Shown one piece after another: positions 25,117-34,435 of a stretch of 42,336 nt of DNA (position 1 is its first letter; each line of letters begins with the position of its first letter). The position numbers and the translations under genes were made by a program. The notes beneath the pieces are model-generated. The model worked only from the letters and a program-made list of their open reading frames with translations, was not told the origin of the DNA and did not search any database. The stretch is from an uncultured Eubacteriales bacterium. Its GTDB lineage: Bacteria > Bacillota > Clostridia > Peptostreptococcales > Anaerovoracaceae. Location: assembly GCA_902795135.1 (NCBI GenBank), contig CADBJW010000023.1, forward strand, positions 1 through 42,336, given 5' to 3'.

Positions 25117-27480
25117 ATGTTTCGAAGACCATTACTTTATGTTGCCGCCGGCTTATGCGCGGTCTTTTTTTTATCCTATCACGTCGGGCTTTTGACTGGT
25201 ATGACAGGGGACCCGCTTTTGAAGCTGGCAAAGAACGGCAGCACAGAACACATCGTTTTATATGGAACCATCCAGTCCGTGAAGCAAACCGAGGGAAAAG
25301 AGGGGGAGCAGAGCCGGCAGTTTGTGGTTTCCGTTCAGGGAATCGAAGGGGCAGACAAAAGCAAAAGCTGCCGGACGCTAGTACATGAATATAGTAAAAC
25401 AAAGAATCAGGAACAACTCTTTTGTCCTGGGGATCAGGTCGTCATCAGCGGGAAATTGAGTCTGCCCGCGCAAAGGAGCAATCCGGGCTGTTTTGATTAC
25501 CGGTTATATCTTAGAACCAGGAACATCCAAACCATTGTCACCGCACAGCAGATCCAGCACGTCACAATGCGGGATGAATCACCGGTCATCCGCTGTTATC
25601 ACCGGCTTTGCAGGGATCTGTATTTACGAAAAACAGGATACACGCAGGATTTGGCGCAGACGGCAGGAACCGAAACGGCTGCAATGATGGATGCCATTCT
25701 GTTTGGTGACAAAAGCAATTTGGATGAAAGTGCCATGGAAGCGTTTCAAAAGAATGGGACCGCCCACATTCTGGCGGTCAGCGGTCTGCACATCGGGATC
25801 ATCTATGCGTTTATTCTCAAACTATGGACGTTGCTCGGGGAACTGACCGGCGGGTTCCTTTGCGGCAGGAGAGGCGGTTGGTTCTTTGGGTTCAATGCCA
25901 TGTTCTTCTTTTGCTATCTGATTCTCGCATCCTTTGCTCCGTCTGCGGTGCGGGCCGTGTGTATGGTACTGATGCATGCCTTTGCGCAGATGACTGGGCG
26001 GCGGTATGACCTAAGCAGCGCGGCTTTTGCAGTACTGATTGCGGTCCTGCTCCGAAATCCCTTCATGCTGTTCGATCTCGGCCTTCAAATGAGTTTTCTG
26101 GCAGTGCTCAGCATGAATCTGATTCTGCCTTTTGTCTGCAGGTTCTATACGGGTTTGTTTCTGGCAAGTGCGGCGGTGCAGATTGGTCTGGGCCCGTTTA
26201 TGCTGTATCATTTTAACTACATCTCTTTGATAGCCGTCTTCCTCAACGTGCCGGTGATCATGCTGGCAGGAGTGATCGTGCCGGCAGGACTGTGCTGCGG
26301 GGTGGCGGACCTGATACTTGGTGAGAATGCAGGGTCATTTTATGTGGTTTTGGATTGGCTCTGCGACTTGCTGGTTCAGATCAACCAGTTGACGGCCGCT
26401 GAAGGTGTGACCACCTTTACCATTGCCAGTCCGCCTGCCTGGCTTGTGGCGTTGTATTATCTCATGCTTCTGCTTCTTGCCTCGGAAGAAGGGCGTCTTA
26501 GGCTTTTGCGCGCCGGCCGGGAGGCGGGCAGGAAATACAGACAGAGAGCAAAGGCATTTGCAAAAGCCACGGCCGCAGCTTTGATTTTGTCCCTTGCTTT
26601 TGGTTTGTTAACGAGCGATGGGTTTCATAAAACGGCGATTACCTTTGTCGATGTAGGGCAGGGGGACTGCATGTGCATCAGGACGTTTACAGGCATGGGA
26701 CGGTGCAAAAGCGCCTATCTGATCGATGGTGGCGGAAGTCAGAACTACGATTTGGGGCGCAAAACCCTGCGAGAGTATCTGCTAAAAAATGGTGTTTCCA
26801 AGGTGGACGGAGCTTTTGTGACACATCTGCACACGGATCATTATCTGGGAATCTGTCAGCTCGCAAAGACCGGAATGGTGCGGCGCATCTACGTTTATGA
26901 CGGCTACAAAAGCAGAGAACCGAAGATTTGTCGTGACACAGGGCTGAAGCATAACCAGATCACTTATCTGTCCGCAGGTCAAAAGCTTCTGTTTCACGAG
27001 TCCGGAAAGGACCATCTGGAAGTGGAGGTCCTTTGGCCGCAGAAAAAGACGGAAGCCGAATATCAGCGGCTATTGGAGGACGAGACCAATGAAAATGACA
27101 TGAGTCTGTTGCTGCGTGTGAACTACGACGGAGTCCGGATGCTGGCCACTGGAGACATGGACGAGAAGGGCGAAAACGCAGTCATTGCAACGCGTTCATG
27201 GAAGTCCAACAGATTGGAATCCGACATTCTGAAGGTGGGGCATCATGGGAGTAAAACCAGTTCGAGTGACATATTCCTGCATTATGTAAAGCCATCAATT
27301 GCCGTCATTCAGGTGGGGGAACATAACATGTATGGCCATCCGACCGCAGAAGCCATGGAGCGAATCCATGAAGCCGGAGCATGGATCTACCGAAATGACC
27401 GGCAAGGTGCGGTTGGAGTAGAAATCAATGGTGCAGCCATCCAGAGAATACGTACCATGATTCATTCCCAAGTCCCATAA
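25117..27480 (+). CDS. comEC: ComEC/Rec2-type DNA uptake channel
   Basis: ComEC forms the inner-membrane channel for single-stranded DNA in natural transformation. The 787-residue protein has an N-terminal membrane anchor and DUF4131-like region, and then a multi-helix Competence domain beginning around NGTAHILAVSGLHIGI, the family signature. A C-terminal metallo-beta-lactamase domain follows, opening at VDVGQGDC. Its metal ligands His570, His572, Asp574 and His575 are intact, as are GDMDE and GHHGSK, so it may be a working nuclease. The start at 25117 follows GGGGG and fits the promoter. No other com genes lie in the window. Confidence 0.95.
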   Translation: MFRRPLLYVAAGLCAVFFLSYHVGLLTGMTGDPLLKLAKNGSTEHIVLYGTIQSVKQTEGKEGEQSRQFVVSVQGIEGADKSKSCRTLVHEYSKTKNQEQLFCPGDQVVISGKLSLPAQRSNPGCFDYRLYLRTRNIQTIVTAQQIQHVTMRDESPVIRCYHRLCRDLYLRKTGYTQDLAQTAGTETAAMMDAILFGDKSNLDESAMEAFQKNGTAHILAVSGLHIGIIYAFILKLWTLLGELTGGFLCGRRGGWFFGFNAMFFFCYLILASFAPSAVRAVCMVLMHAFAQMTGRRYDLSSAAFAVLIAVLLRNPFMLFDLGLQMSFLAVLSMNLILPFVCRFYTGLFLASAAVQIGLGPFMLYHFNYISLIAVFLNVPVIMLAGVIVPAGLCCGVADLILGENAGSFYVVLDWLCDLLVQINQLTAAEGVTTFTIASPPAWLVALYYLMLLLLASEEGRLRLLRAGREAGRKYRQRAKAFAKATAAALILSLAFGLLTSDGFHKTAITFVDVGQGDCMCIRTFTGMGRCKSAYLIDGGGSQNYDLGRKTLREYLLKNGVSKVDGAFVTHLHTDHYLGICQLAKTGMVRRIYVYDGYKSREPKICRDTGLKHNQITYLSAGQKLLFHESGKDHLEVEVLWPQKKTEAEYQRLLEDETNENDMSLLLRVNYDGVRMLATGDMDEKGENAVIATRSWKSNRLESDILKVGHHGSKTSSSDIFLHYVKPSIAVIQVGEHNMYGHPTAEAMERIHEAGAWIYRNDRQGAVGVEINGAAIQRIRTMIHSQVP

Positions 27481-27549
27481 AGTGCAATCAGGATAGAAAA
27501 CATTGTTCTAAAAGGGGTTTACGGAATCCTTCATTTCAATTAGAATATA

Positions 27550-27579
27550 TTCACGTGTTTACACGTAGATGGATATATA
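27550..27579 (+). promoter_or_regulatory. Possible promoter with palindrome before NSS transporter
   Basis: ACGTGT-TT-ACACGT (27553-27566) is a 14-bp palindrome lying between a weak -35 (TTCACG, 27550-27555) and TATATA (27574-27579), 18 bp apart. A repressor bound there would block the promoter. The regulator is unknown. The 120-bp gap after comEC shows no clear terminator. Confidence 0.4.
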
Positions 27580-27601
27580 AAAGAAGGGAGTTTTATTTAT
27601 T

Positions 27602-28939
27602 ATGGAACGAGAAAGGCTTGGAAGCCGGCTAGGTTTTATTTTGCTTAGTGCCGGCTGTGCCATTGGTTGCGGAAACATCTGGAAGTTCCCATGGATGTGC
27701 GGACAGAACGGTGGAGGCGGTTTTGTACTTGTCTATATCCTCTGCCTGTTGATTTTGGGACTGCCTGCCATGATCATGGAGTTTTCACTGGGAAGAGCAT
27801 CTCAGGCGAGTGTCGTTGGCATGTACCAGAAACTCGAAAAACCAGGTCAGAAGTGGCATTTGCACGGTTATTTCGCATTGGCAGGAAACATTTGCCTGAT
27901 GGCATTCTACACCGTTGTTACAGGCTGGATGATCTATTACTTTGTTCGTTTTCTTTCTGGCAGAAGTGCCGATCTGGGATTTGTAGAAATGATTACGAAC
28001 CCAGGGGTCAATACCGTTTATCTGGCGGTTGCTGTTGCGGTTGGTTTTGCGATCCTCAGCTTTGATCTTCAGGGAGGACTGGAACGGGCCACGAAATTTA
28101 TGATGGTGGTATTGCTGATCCTGTTGCTCGTACTGGCGGTTAGAAGTATGACTTTGCCGGGCGGTAAAGAGGGACTGGCTTTTTATCTGGTACCGGATTT
28201 CTCAAAAATCACGCCAACGGTCGTGGTTGGTGCAATGAACCAGGCATTCTTTACCCTTTCCATTGGTATTGGTTCCATGGCGATCTTCGGAAGTTACATT
28301 GGCAAGGAACGCAGACTGATGGGAGAATCCGTCAGCGTTATCTGTCTGGATACCTTCGTAGCGCTGGTTGCCGGACTGATTATTTTCCCTGCCTGCTTCT
28401 CCTACAATCTGGAAGTTGGCGCCGGTCCATCACTGCTCTTTGATACGATGGCAACCGTGTTTAACAACATGGCTGGCGGAAGGATCTGGGGAAGTCTGTT
28501 CTTCCTGTTCATGACCTTTGCAGCACTCTCCACGGAACTGGCAGTATTTGAGAACATACTGGCAGCCATTCGTGAACTGACCGGATGGAACCGTGGTAAG
28601 GGCAGTCTGTTCTGCGGAATCGGTATTTTCCTCATATCCCTTACGACAGCACTTGGCTACAGTGTATTGCACTTCCAGCCTTTTGCAGAGGGAACTGCAT
28701 GGCTCGATTTCTGGGATTTCATCGTAAGCATGAACTTGCTGCCGCTTGGCGCTCTCATTTTCGCGCTGTTCTGCTGCAGTGACCGGTTCGGATGGGGCTG
28801 GGACAATCTGGTTGCGGAAGCCAACGCAGGGAAAGGCCTTAAAGTGCAGCCTTGGATGAAGCCAATATTTAAGTACGTGGTTCCGGTTGTAATCGCCGTG
28901 ATCTATGTCATTGGGCTCGTTAATTTCCAGTGGAGCTAA
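27602..28939 (+). CDS. Neurotransmitter:sodium symporter (NSS) family transporter
   Basis: This 445-residue LeuT/MhsT-type sodium-coupled amino-acid importer has about 11 membrane helices. The first helix has the unwound substrate/sodium site in the block SAGCAIGCGNIWKFP, where eukaryotic homologues have NVWRFP. NGGGGFVLVY and the conserved MEFSLGR follow. The bacterial branch with about 11 helices is usually specific for hydrophobic or aromatic amino acids, but specificity cannot be read here. GAAGGGAG precedes the ATG. It stands alone between comEC and the subtilase. Confidence 0.94.
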   Translation: MERERLGSRLGFILLSAGCAIGCGNIWKFPWMCGQNGGGGFVLVYILCLLILGLPAMIMEFSLGRASQASVVGMYQKLEKPGQKWHLHGYFALAGNICLMAFYTVVTGWMIYYFVRFLSGRSADLGFVEMITNPGVNTVYLAVAVAVGFAILSFDLQGGLERATKFMMVVLLILLLVLAVRSMTLPGGKEGLAFYLVPDFSKITPTVVVGAMNQAFFTLSIGIGSMAIFGSYIGKERRLMGESVSVICLDTFVALVAGLIIFPACFSYNLEVGAGPSLLFDTMATVFNNMAGGRIWGSLFFLFMTFAALSTELAVFENILAAIRELTGWNRGKGSLFCGIGIFLISLTTALGYSVLHFQPFAEGTAWLDFWDFIVSMNLLPLGALIFALFCCSDRFGWGWDNLVAEANAGKGLKVQPWMKPIFKYVVPVVIAVIYVIGLVNFQWS

Positions 28940-29028
28940 TCAGATTTGAGCCAATCAATATAAATAAAATGTAAGATAGTATTTGTTGGTTCTTGAGTAC
29001 TTTTCTTTCAGAAAATAGTATAATGATA

Positions 29029-29034
29029 CATGGA
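29029..29034 (+). promoter_or_regulatory. -10 box before the subtilase gene
   Basis: A perfect TATAAT lies 27 bp before the ATG at 29062. The nearest -35-like hexamer (TTGAGT) is 20 bp away, which is too far, so an activator or other context may be needed. Confidence 0.5.
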
Positions 29035-29061
29035 AAAATAACGATGAAAGAGGAGTGCGAG

Positions 29062-31146
29062 ATGATCCGAGGATCAAAGAATAAGATCAAACGCTTCATA
29101 ACAATACTATGCACCATAAGTATGACTTTCTTTGGGATCGGTAGTTTTGCGTACGCGCAGCCTACCGATCCTTTTGCTGATTATATGGCCGATAATGTGG
29201 AAATCGTTGTAGCCGATTCTGCCCAGCAGGCAGCGGAAGCCGTTCCGGCAGAAAATAACGAAAAGTTCTATAAAGTTGACATGACCAATGGAGATGTCAA
29301 GACAGGAAACGATGAAACGGTGAAGGACGGCTTTGAAAAACTGTATGGCGAAAGCTATGCAGAATCCGGCCTGGAGGATGCCAGCAAAACCAAGCAAAAG
29401 CAGCAGATTGAGCAGATGACAAGCGAGTCGGAGATGTATTCCTTAAATCAAATCGAAGGAAACACCGCAGAAGTCACATCCCAATTCGCCACATGCCGGC
29501 TCCTGGTCAAAACCACCAACATCAGCAACACCTATGGTGCCTTGAGCGGAACGCAGATTTCTGGTTTTTGCATATTGAAATATGCGGATGAGAAAACGAC
29601 GGCGGAGGCGTACAAAGCCCTTTGCAAAGAGTTCGGTACAGAAAATGTTCTGAAGGATATGCCCATCAAGGGGCAGGACGACTTAAACGAGAGCGGTTTG
29701 AAAGGATCGGAAACCGGTACAAACTGGAGCTACGACTATATGGAGTTCAAAAAAGCGGTGGATCCGCTGGAATTGAGAGGGAATGATGTGGTCGTGGCAG
29801 TCCTTGACACCGGTATCATGAAATCCCATAAAGCCTTTGAAGGAACCTATATAAAGGATGGATATAATTTTGTTGATGTGAATACGGATGTGTCCGATAA
29901 AAACGGACACGGGACGGTCAGCTCCAGTGTCATCGCCCAAAGTACGGGCATGAACGTGAGCATTTTACCGGTCAAAGTCCTGGATGACAATGGGGACGGC
30001 AGTGAAGTGGACCTGATTCTGGGATTAAACTATGCGGAAGAAAAGGGTGCGATAATCGCCAATGTCAGCTTGGGCGGTTCCTTGGATGATGAAGATCTGG
30101 CTGCAATGGAAACAGCCTTTGATGGTTACAGCGGAATCATCATTGCGGCGGCCGGAAACTCCGGATACGACGTCAGAAATAACAATTTCTGGCCGGCCGT
30201 ATCCGATCGAGTCATTTCCGTTAGCGCATTAAAAAACACTGGAAACAACACGGCTGCCTTTGATGCTTCCTATTCCAATTTCGGGGAATGCATCGATTAT
30301 ACGGCTCCGGGTACGGGCATTTATGGCGCGGCGTTAGACAATACTTATACGTACAAGTACTACAAAGGAACGTCCTTTGCCTCACCGCACGTGGCAGCTG
30401 CTGCGGCCCTTGTCATGTCCAACGACAAAACCATCGATACCCAGAGTGAAATGGTGGCGGCCCTCAACAAAATCTCGAAAGATGAAGGGGATGCCGGCTT
30501 TGATATCTATTGCGGAAACGGATGTCCAATTCTCGGGAATCTGACCATTAAAGAGCCGGCACCAACAGAAACTCAACCGACTACTTCCGCGCCGGTGGTG
30601 ACCAAACCAAAAGTTGTGGTTGTCAATATCAGCAATGCAAAGGCTTATGCCGCATCCATGACCTATACGGGAAAAGCGCTCAAGCCACTGCCATCGGTCA
30701 GCTATGGCGGAAAAACGCTGAAGAACGGCACGGACTATACGGTAAGCTACAAGAACAATAAGAAGGTTGGTAAGGCGACCGTGACCATCACGGGAAAGGG
30801 CAATTATAAAGGAACCAAGTCCATTAGCTTCAAGGTAAATCCAAAAGGAACATCCCTTAAGAAAATCAGCCGTTCCAAGAAAGCCCTGACCGTAAAATGG
30901 AAGAAGCAGAAGACTAAAATGTCGACTTCCAGAATCACCGGCTATCACATCCAGCTTGCCACCAACAGCAAGTTTACGGCAAACGTAAAGAACGTATACG
31001 TCAAAGGCTATTCCAAGAAATCCAAAAAAATCAAGAAATTAAAGAAAAAGAAAAAGTACTACGTCCGCGTTCGTACGTATAAAACCATCAGCGGAACCAA
31101 GTACTACTCCAACTGGTCAAAGGTAAAATCCGCAAAGACCAAATAA
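29062..31146 (+). CDS. Secreted S8 (subtilisin-like) protease with cell-surface modules
   Basis: This 694-residue exported serine protease starts at the ATG at 29062 after AGAGGAG; earlier in-frame ATGs lack a site. A signal peptide runs to AYA-Q near residue 32, followed by a prodomain of about 190 residues. The catalytic domain has Asp249 (VAVLDTG), His283 (NGHGT), Asn366 (AAGNSG) and Ser438 (GTSFASPH). A Thr/Pro linker is followed by an Ig-like YTGKALKP...YTVSYKNNKKVG module, common on surface proteins of gut Clostridia, and a very Lys-rich fibronectin-III-like end with pI far above neutral. No sortase motif is visible. The basic tail may hold it to the anionic wall. Confidence 0.93.
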   Translation: MIRGSKNKIKRFITILCTISMTFFGIGSFAYAQPTDPFADYMADNVEIVVADSAQQAAEAVPAENNEKFYKVDMTNGDVKTGNDETVKDGFEKLYGESYAESGLEDASKTKQKQQIEQMTSESEMYSLNQIEGNTAEVTSQFATCRLLVKTTNISNTYGALSGTQISGFCILKYADEKTTAEAYKALCKEFGTENVLKDMPIKGQDDLNESGLKGSETGTNWSYDYMEFKKAVDPLELRGNDVVVAVLDTGIMKSHKAFEGTYIKDGYNFVDVNTDVSDKNGHGTVSSSVIAQSTGMNVSILPVKVLDDNGDGSEVDLILGLNYAEEKGAIIANVSLGGSLDDEDLAAMETAFDGYSGIIIAAAGNSGYDVRNNNFWPAVSDRVISVSALKNTGNNTAAFDASYSNFGECIDYTAPGTGIYGAALDNTYTYKYYKGTSFASPHVAAAAALVMSNDKTIDTQSEMVAALNKISKDEGDAGFDIYCGNGCPILGNLTIKEPAPTETQPTTSAPVVTKPKVVVVNISNAKAYAASMTYTGKALKPLPSVSYGGKTLKNGTDYTVSYKNNKKVGKATVTITGKGNYKGTKSISFKVNPKGTSLKKISRSKKALTVKWKKQKTKMSTSRITGYHIQLATNSKFTANVKNVYVKGYSKKSKKIKKLKKKKKYYVRVRTYKTISGTKYYSNWSKVKSAKTK

Positions 31147-31148
31147 AA

Positions 31149-31286
31149 TGTGTCAAAAGGGACTGAATGGCTACTTGTTAAGTAGACAGTCAAAAAAAGC
31201 AAACGTTTCTCTCCAGCTCCAATCGGGGCTGGAGTTTTTATGCGGCCATCGGGTAGCTGACACAAAATAGAAAGAACCGTCCCTTC
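31149..31286. repeat. Short derivative of the palindromic repeat family (copy D)
   Basis: It starts TGTGTCAAAAGGGACTG two bases after the subtilase stop and ends AAAGAACCGTCCCTT (31271-31285). These are the two termini of the 305-bp family, but the large palindromic core is absent. In its place is a terminator hairpin, CTCCAGC/GCTGGAG. It ends 16 bp before the -35 box of the sucrose operon. Confidence 0.7.
31211..31239 (+). terminator. Terminator after the subtilase gene
   Basis: A 10-bp stem with one G-U pair (31211-31220 with 31225-31234, loop AATC) is followed by TTTTT. Confidence 0.88.
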
Positions 31287-31301
31287 CCATGCACTTTCAA
31301 A

Positions 31302-31361
31302 TTGACTGGGCCCTATGGCGGTGATAGAATTTACATAACTGTTTTTTCAAGTATGATCATA
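31302..31361 (+). promoter_or_regulatory. Sucrose-operon promoter and leader palindrome
   Basis: TTGACT (31302-31307), a 17-bp spacer and TAGAAT (31325-31330) with an upstream TGA extension form a strong promoter. A perfect palindrome TATGATCATA (31352-31361) lies in the leader. I see no match to the catabolite cre consensus, and no regulator gene is in the locus. Confidence 0.7.
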
Positions 31362-31382
31362 TTAATAGAGGGAGGTGACACG

Positions 31383-32672
31383 TTGAAAAAGAGTTTAAAA
31401 CTGATCTCTCTGATGTTGACGTTTGTCATGGCGTTTTGCTTCATGTCAGGCTGTGGGAAAGCCGAAGAAGACGCACCGACAGGCAATTCCAACGGCATCA
31501 CGATCTTTAACTCCAAGATGGAGATCCAGGATCAGATGTTGGAGATGGCAAAACGTTACACAGAGAAGACAGGCGTGCCGGTAGAGGTGTATTATTCCTC
31601 CGATACGGTATCCGCGCATTTGGCTACAAGGTATGCGTCTGGCAACCCATATACGCTGTCCATGGTTGATGCGAAGGATGTCTACTCATTGGCGGAAGAA
31701 CACGCTGTCGACATGAGCGACCAGAAGTGGGCGAAGGACACCCAGTATGCCATTGGCTTGGGTGACAAAATCTATGGATTCCCAGTCTGTATCGAGGCGA
31801 GAGGCATTATCTACAACAAAGATGCCATCGAGAAGATCACAGGCAAGGAGTTCAAGCCAGAAGACTACAAGACATGCAAGGCTTTCAAAGGTCTCATTGA
31901 AGAACTGAAGAAAGGTGGCATGGAATCACCAACTGGAGTCATGAAGGAAGACTGGTCTCTGGGCGCGCACTATCTGGCACAGGTATATGAGGAAAGAGAT
32001 GATCCGGACGCATTCGTCCGAGGACTTTCAGACGGATCTGTAGAACTGATCAAGGACAAGAAATTTAATGCACTGATGGATACGTTTGACGTTCTGAAGA
32101 ACAATAGTTATTCCAGGGAAAGCGCGATTTCTGCAGAAAGAGAAGTCACGGAACAGAAGCTGGCAGAAGGCGAGATAGCCTTCCTGTTCGGAGGTAACTG
32201 GGACTGGTCGGTCATCAGTGCTTTTGATTATACAGAAAACATGGGTCTGATGCCGGTACCGCAGGATCTGGATGATGGAATGAATGAGATGTTGGTCGGA
32301 GGCGGGTCCAAGTTTATCTTCCTGGATTCTTCCGAAAACACGTCCGACAAGCAACGTCAGCAGGCGATGGATTTCCTGAATTGGCTCGTATACAGCGAGG
32401 AGGGACAGAGCTTCCTCGTAGATGACTGCGCGCTGGTTCCGGCGTTCTCCAACATCGATAAGGAAGTTACGGACCCACTGGGCAAGTCTGTCAAGTACTA
32501 TGCAGACAAGGGCGCGTTGGTACCAAACTACAACTATCTGCCAGACGATCACTACGCGATCCTAGGTGCTCAGTTCCAGAAATATCTGGCTGGAAAGAGC
32601 GACCGCAAAGGCTTCGCCAAGGATGTAACGACCTTCTGGAAGACCAAGACGCTCGAAGTACATGAGAATTAA
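31383..32672 (+). CDS. Sugar ABC transporter solute-binding lipoprotein
   Basis: This extracellular solute-binding protein of the family-1 (MalE-like) group has about 429 residues. The start is TTG at 31383, 5 nt after GGAGGTGA, giving a signal peptide KKSLKLISLMLTFVMAFCFM and a lipobox ending SGC-GK. The protein is therefore a lipid-anchored outer-face receptor. The upstream in-frame ATG at 31302 lies inside the promoter and is not used. The downstream permeases and GH32, fructokinase and amylosucrase genes point to sucrose or short fructo-oligosaccharides as ligand, an inference from context only. Confidence 0.92.
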   Translation: MKKSLKLISLMLTFVMAFCFMSGCGKAEEDAPTGNSNGITIFNSKMEIQDQMLEMAKRYTEKTGVPVEVYYSSDTVSAHLATRYASGNPYTLSMVDAKDVYSLAEEHAVDMSDQKWAKDTQYAIGLGDKIYGFPVCIEARGIIYNKDAIEKITGKEFKPEDYKTCKAFKGLIEELKKGGMESPTGVMKEDWSLGAHYLAQVYEERDDPDAFVRGLSDGSVELIKDKKFNALMDTFDVLKNNSYSRESAISAEREVTEQKLAEGEIAFLFGGNWDWSVISAFDYTENMGLMPVPQDLDDGMNEMLVGGGSKFIFLDSSENTSDKQRQQAMDFLNWLVYSEEGQSFLVDDCALVPAFSNIDKEVTDPLGKSVKYYADKGALVPNYNYLPDDHYAILGAQFQKYLAGKSDRKGFAKDVTTFWKTKTLEVHEN

Positions 32673-32690
32673 TGCAGGGAGGAGGAAAAT

Positions 32691-33569
32691 ATGGAACGAA
32701 ATACAATCTCGTATAAGTCAAAGCAATTCCTGATGTTTGCCGGCCCTGCACTGATCCTGTTTTGTATGGTCATTATCATTCCGTTTCTGTACGGTCTGTA
32801 TCTGACCTTTACAAGCTGGGATGGCGTAGCAGCCGAAAAACCATTCGTAGGATTTGCGAACTATGTTTCTGCTTTTAAGGACGCCTACTTCTGGGCTTCC
32901 ATGGGCAGGACAATCTTTTATTCTGCTTTTGCAGTAGTATTTGTTAATGCTGTTGCCTTCGCGCTGGCGTATCTGGTAACAAGCGGTATCAAAGGACAGA
33001 ATTTCTTCCGTGCCGGGTTCTTCATTCCAAACCTGATTGGCGGCATCGTTCTCGGTTATGTTTGGAAATTCGTCTTTAACCGTGCCTTTGTTGCCATCGG
33101 CGCAGCCTTTGCAGACGGAACGGTTCCATCCCTTCTGTCATCGACGGGAGGCGCCATGTTCTGCCTGATTTTGGTATCCGTCTGGCAATATGCCGGTTAC
33201 ATGATGCTGATCTATGTGGCAGGTTTCATGGGCGTTTCCGACAGTCTGAAGGAAGCGGCTATGATTGACGGATGCACGCCGTCACAGGCAATGCGTAACG
33301 TCACAATTCCTCTCATGAGGACATCCTTTGTAACTTGTATCTTTTTGAGCATCACCAGATGCTTCGTTGTGTACGATGTCAACCTGTCGTTGACCAACGG
33401 GGAACCGTTCATGTCGTCCATACTCGCCGCCATGCACGTATACAACAAGGCATTTATTTACAAAGACTTCGGTACCGGTCAGGCGGAAGCCTTGATCCTC
33501 TTCGTTGTCTGCGCAATCATCGGTGTTGCTCAAGTATATATTGGTAAGAAAGGGGAGGTGGAAGCGTAA
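32691..33569 (+). CDS. Sugar ABC transporter permease (MalF type)
   Basis: This 292-residue inner-membrane permease of the CUT1 class has six predicted helices. The cytoplasmic EAA loop (KEAAMIDGCTPSQAMRNVTIP, about residues 187-207), which docks on the ATPase, is intact. GGAGGAGG precedes the ATG. The stop overlaps the start of the second permease by one base. Confidence 0.94.
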   Translation: MERNTISYKSKQFLMFAGPALILFCMVIIIPFLYGLYLTFTSWDGVAAEKPFVGFANYVSAFKDAYFWASMGRTIFYSAFAVVFVNAVAFALAYLVTSGIKGQNFFRAGFFIPNLIGGIVLGYVWKFVFNRAFVAIGAAFADGTVPSLLSSTGGAMFCLILVSVWQYAGYMMLIYVAGFMGVSDSLKEAAMIDGCTPSQAMRNVTIPLMRTSFVTCIFLSITRCFVVYDVNLSLTNGEPFMSSILAAMHVYNKAFIYKDFGTGQAEALILFVVCAIIGVAQVYIGKKGEVEA

Positions 33570-34429
33570 TGAACCAGAACGAATTAGCTGCAAAGCAGAA
33601 AAAAAGACGTCAGGTCATCACGATCATCGTGCTGATTCTCGTGTTCATCCTGTTCGTAATACCTTTCCTTCTTGTCCTGATTAATGTTTTCAAGACAAAA
33701 GGTGATATCACTTCAAATCCGCTGGCTCTGATTGGCGAGCACGGATTCACACTGCAGAACTTCCCAGAAGCGATGTCTAAGATGGACTTCTGGAACGTAT
33801 TCAAGAATTCCGCGTTCATCACATTCAGTGCAACGATTCTGACCATTTTGTTCTCGGCGATGGCATCCTTTGTCATTGTTCGTAACAACTGGAAGGCATG
33901 TACATTGTTCTTCGCGCTGATGATCGCGTCCATGGTCATTCCGTTCCAGGTACTGATGGTTCCGCTCGTATCTGTTTACGGCGGTATTTTCGGAATTCTG
34001 GGAAGCAGGATCACCCTGATTTTCATGCATGTAGGATTCTCCGTATCCATGGCGACATTTATGTTCCATGGCGCGATACATTCCAATATTCCGTTAGAAT
34101 TGGAGGAAGCTGCTCTCATTGACGGCTGCAGCAGATGGCAGACCTTCTGGAAGATCGTCTTCCCACTGCTCAAACCGACGGTCGCTACCGTAGCCATCAT
34201 TGATGCCATGGCCTTCTGGAACGACTACCTCCTGCCGAGCCTTGTATTGACCGATAAGTCGATCTACACGATTCCAATCGCAACGCAGGCATTCTACGGA
34301 ACGTATTCCACAGACATCGGCCTGGTTATGGCGGCCTTGCTGCTTGCCATGCTGCCGATACTGATTCTGTACCTCTTCCTGCAAAAGCATATCGTTGCAG
34401 GTGTTACAGCAGGCGCAGTCAAAGGATAA
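33569..34429 (+). CDS. Sugar ABC transporter permease (MalG type)
   Basis: This second CUT1 permease (286 residues) forms a heterodimeric channel with the preceding protein. A basic N-terminus is followed by six helices, with the EAA loop EEAALIDGCSRW at about 179-190. It begins one base inside the previous stop codon (TAATG), which indicates translational coupling. Confidence 0.94.
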   Translation: MNQNELAAKQKKRRQVITIIVLILVFILFVIPFLLVLINVFKTKGDITSNPLALIGEHGFTLQNFPEAMSKMDFWNVFKNSAFITFSATILTILFSAMASFVIVRNNWKACTLFFALMIASMVIPFQVLMVPLVSVYGGIFGILGSRITLIFMHVGFSVSMATFMFHGAIHSNIPLELEEAALIDGCSRWQTFWKIVFPLLKPTVATVAIIDAMAFWNDYLLPSLVLTDKSIYTIPIATQAFYGTYSTDIGLVMAALLLAMLPILILYLFLQKHIVAGVTAGAVKG

Positions 34430-34435
34430 CAGAAG

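Noticed and set aside
31302-31382. CcpA cre site at the sucrose promoter
   Set aside because: No sequence close to TGWAANCGNTNWCA is present between the promoter and the start codon.
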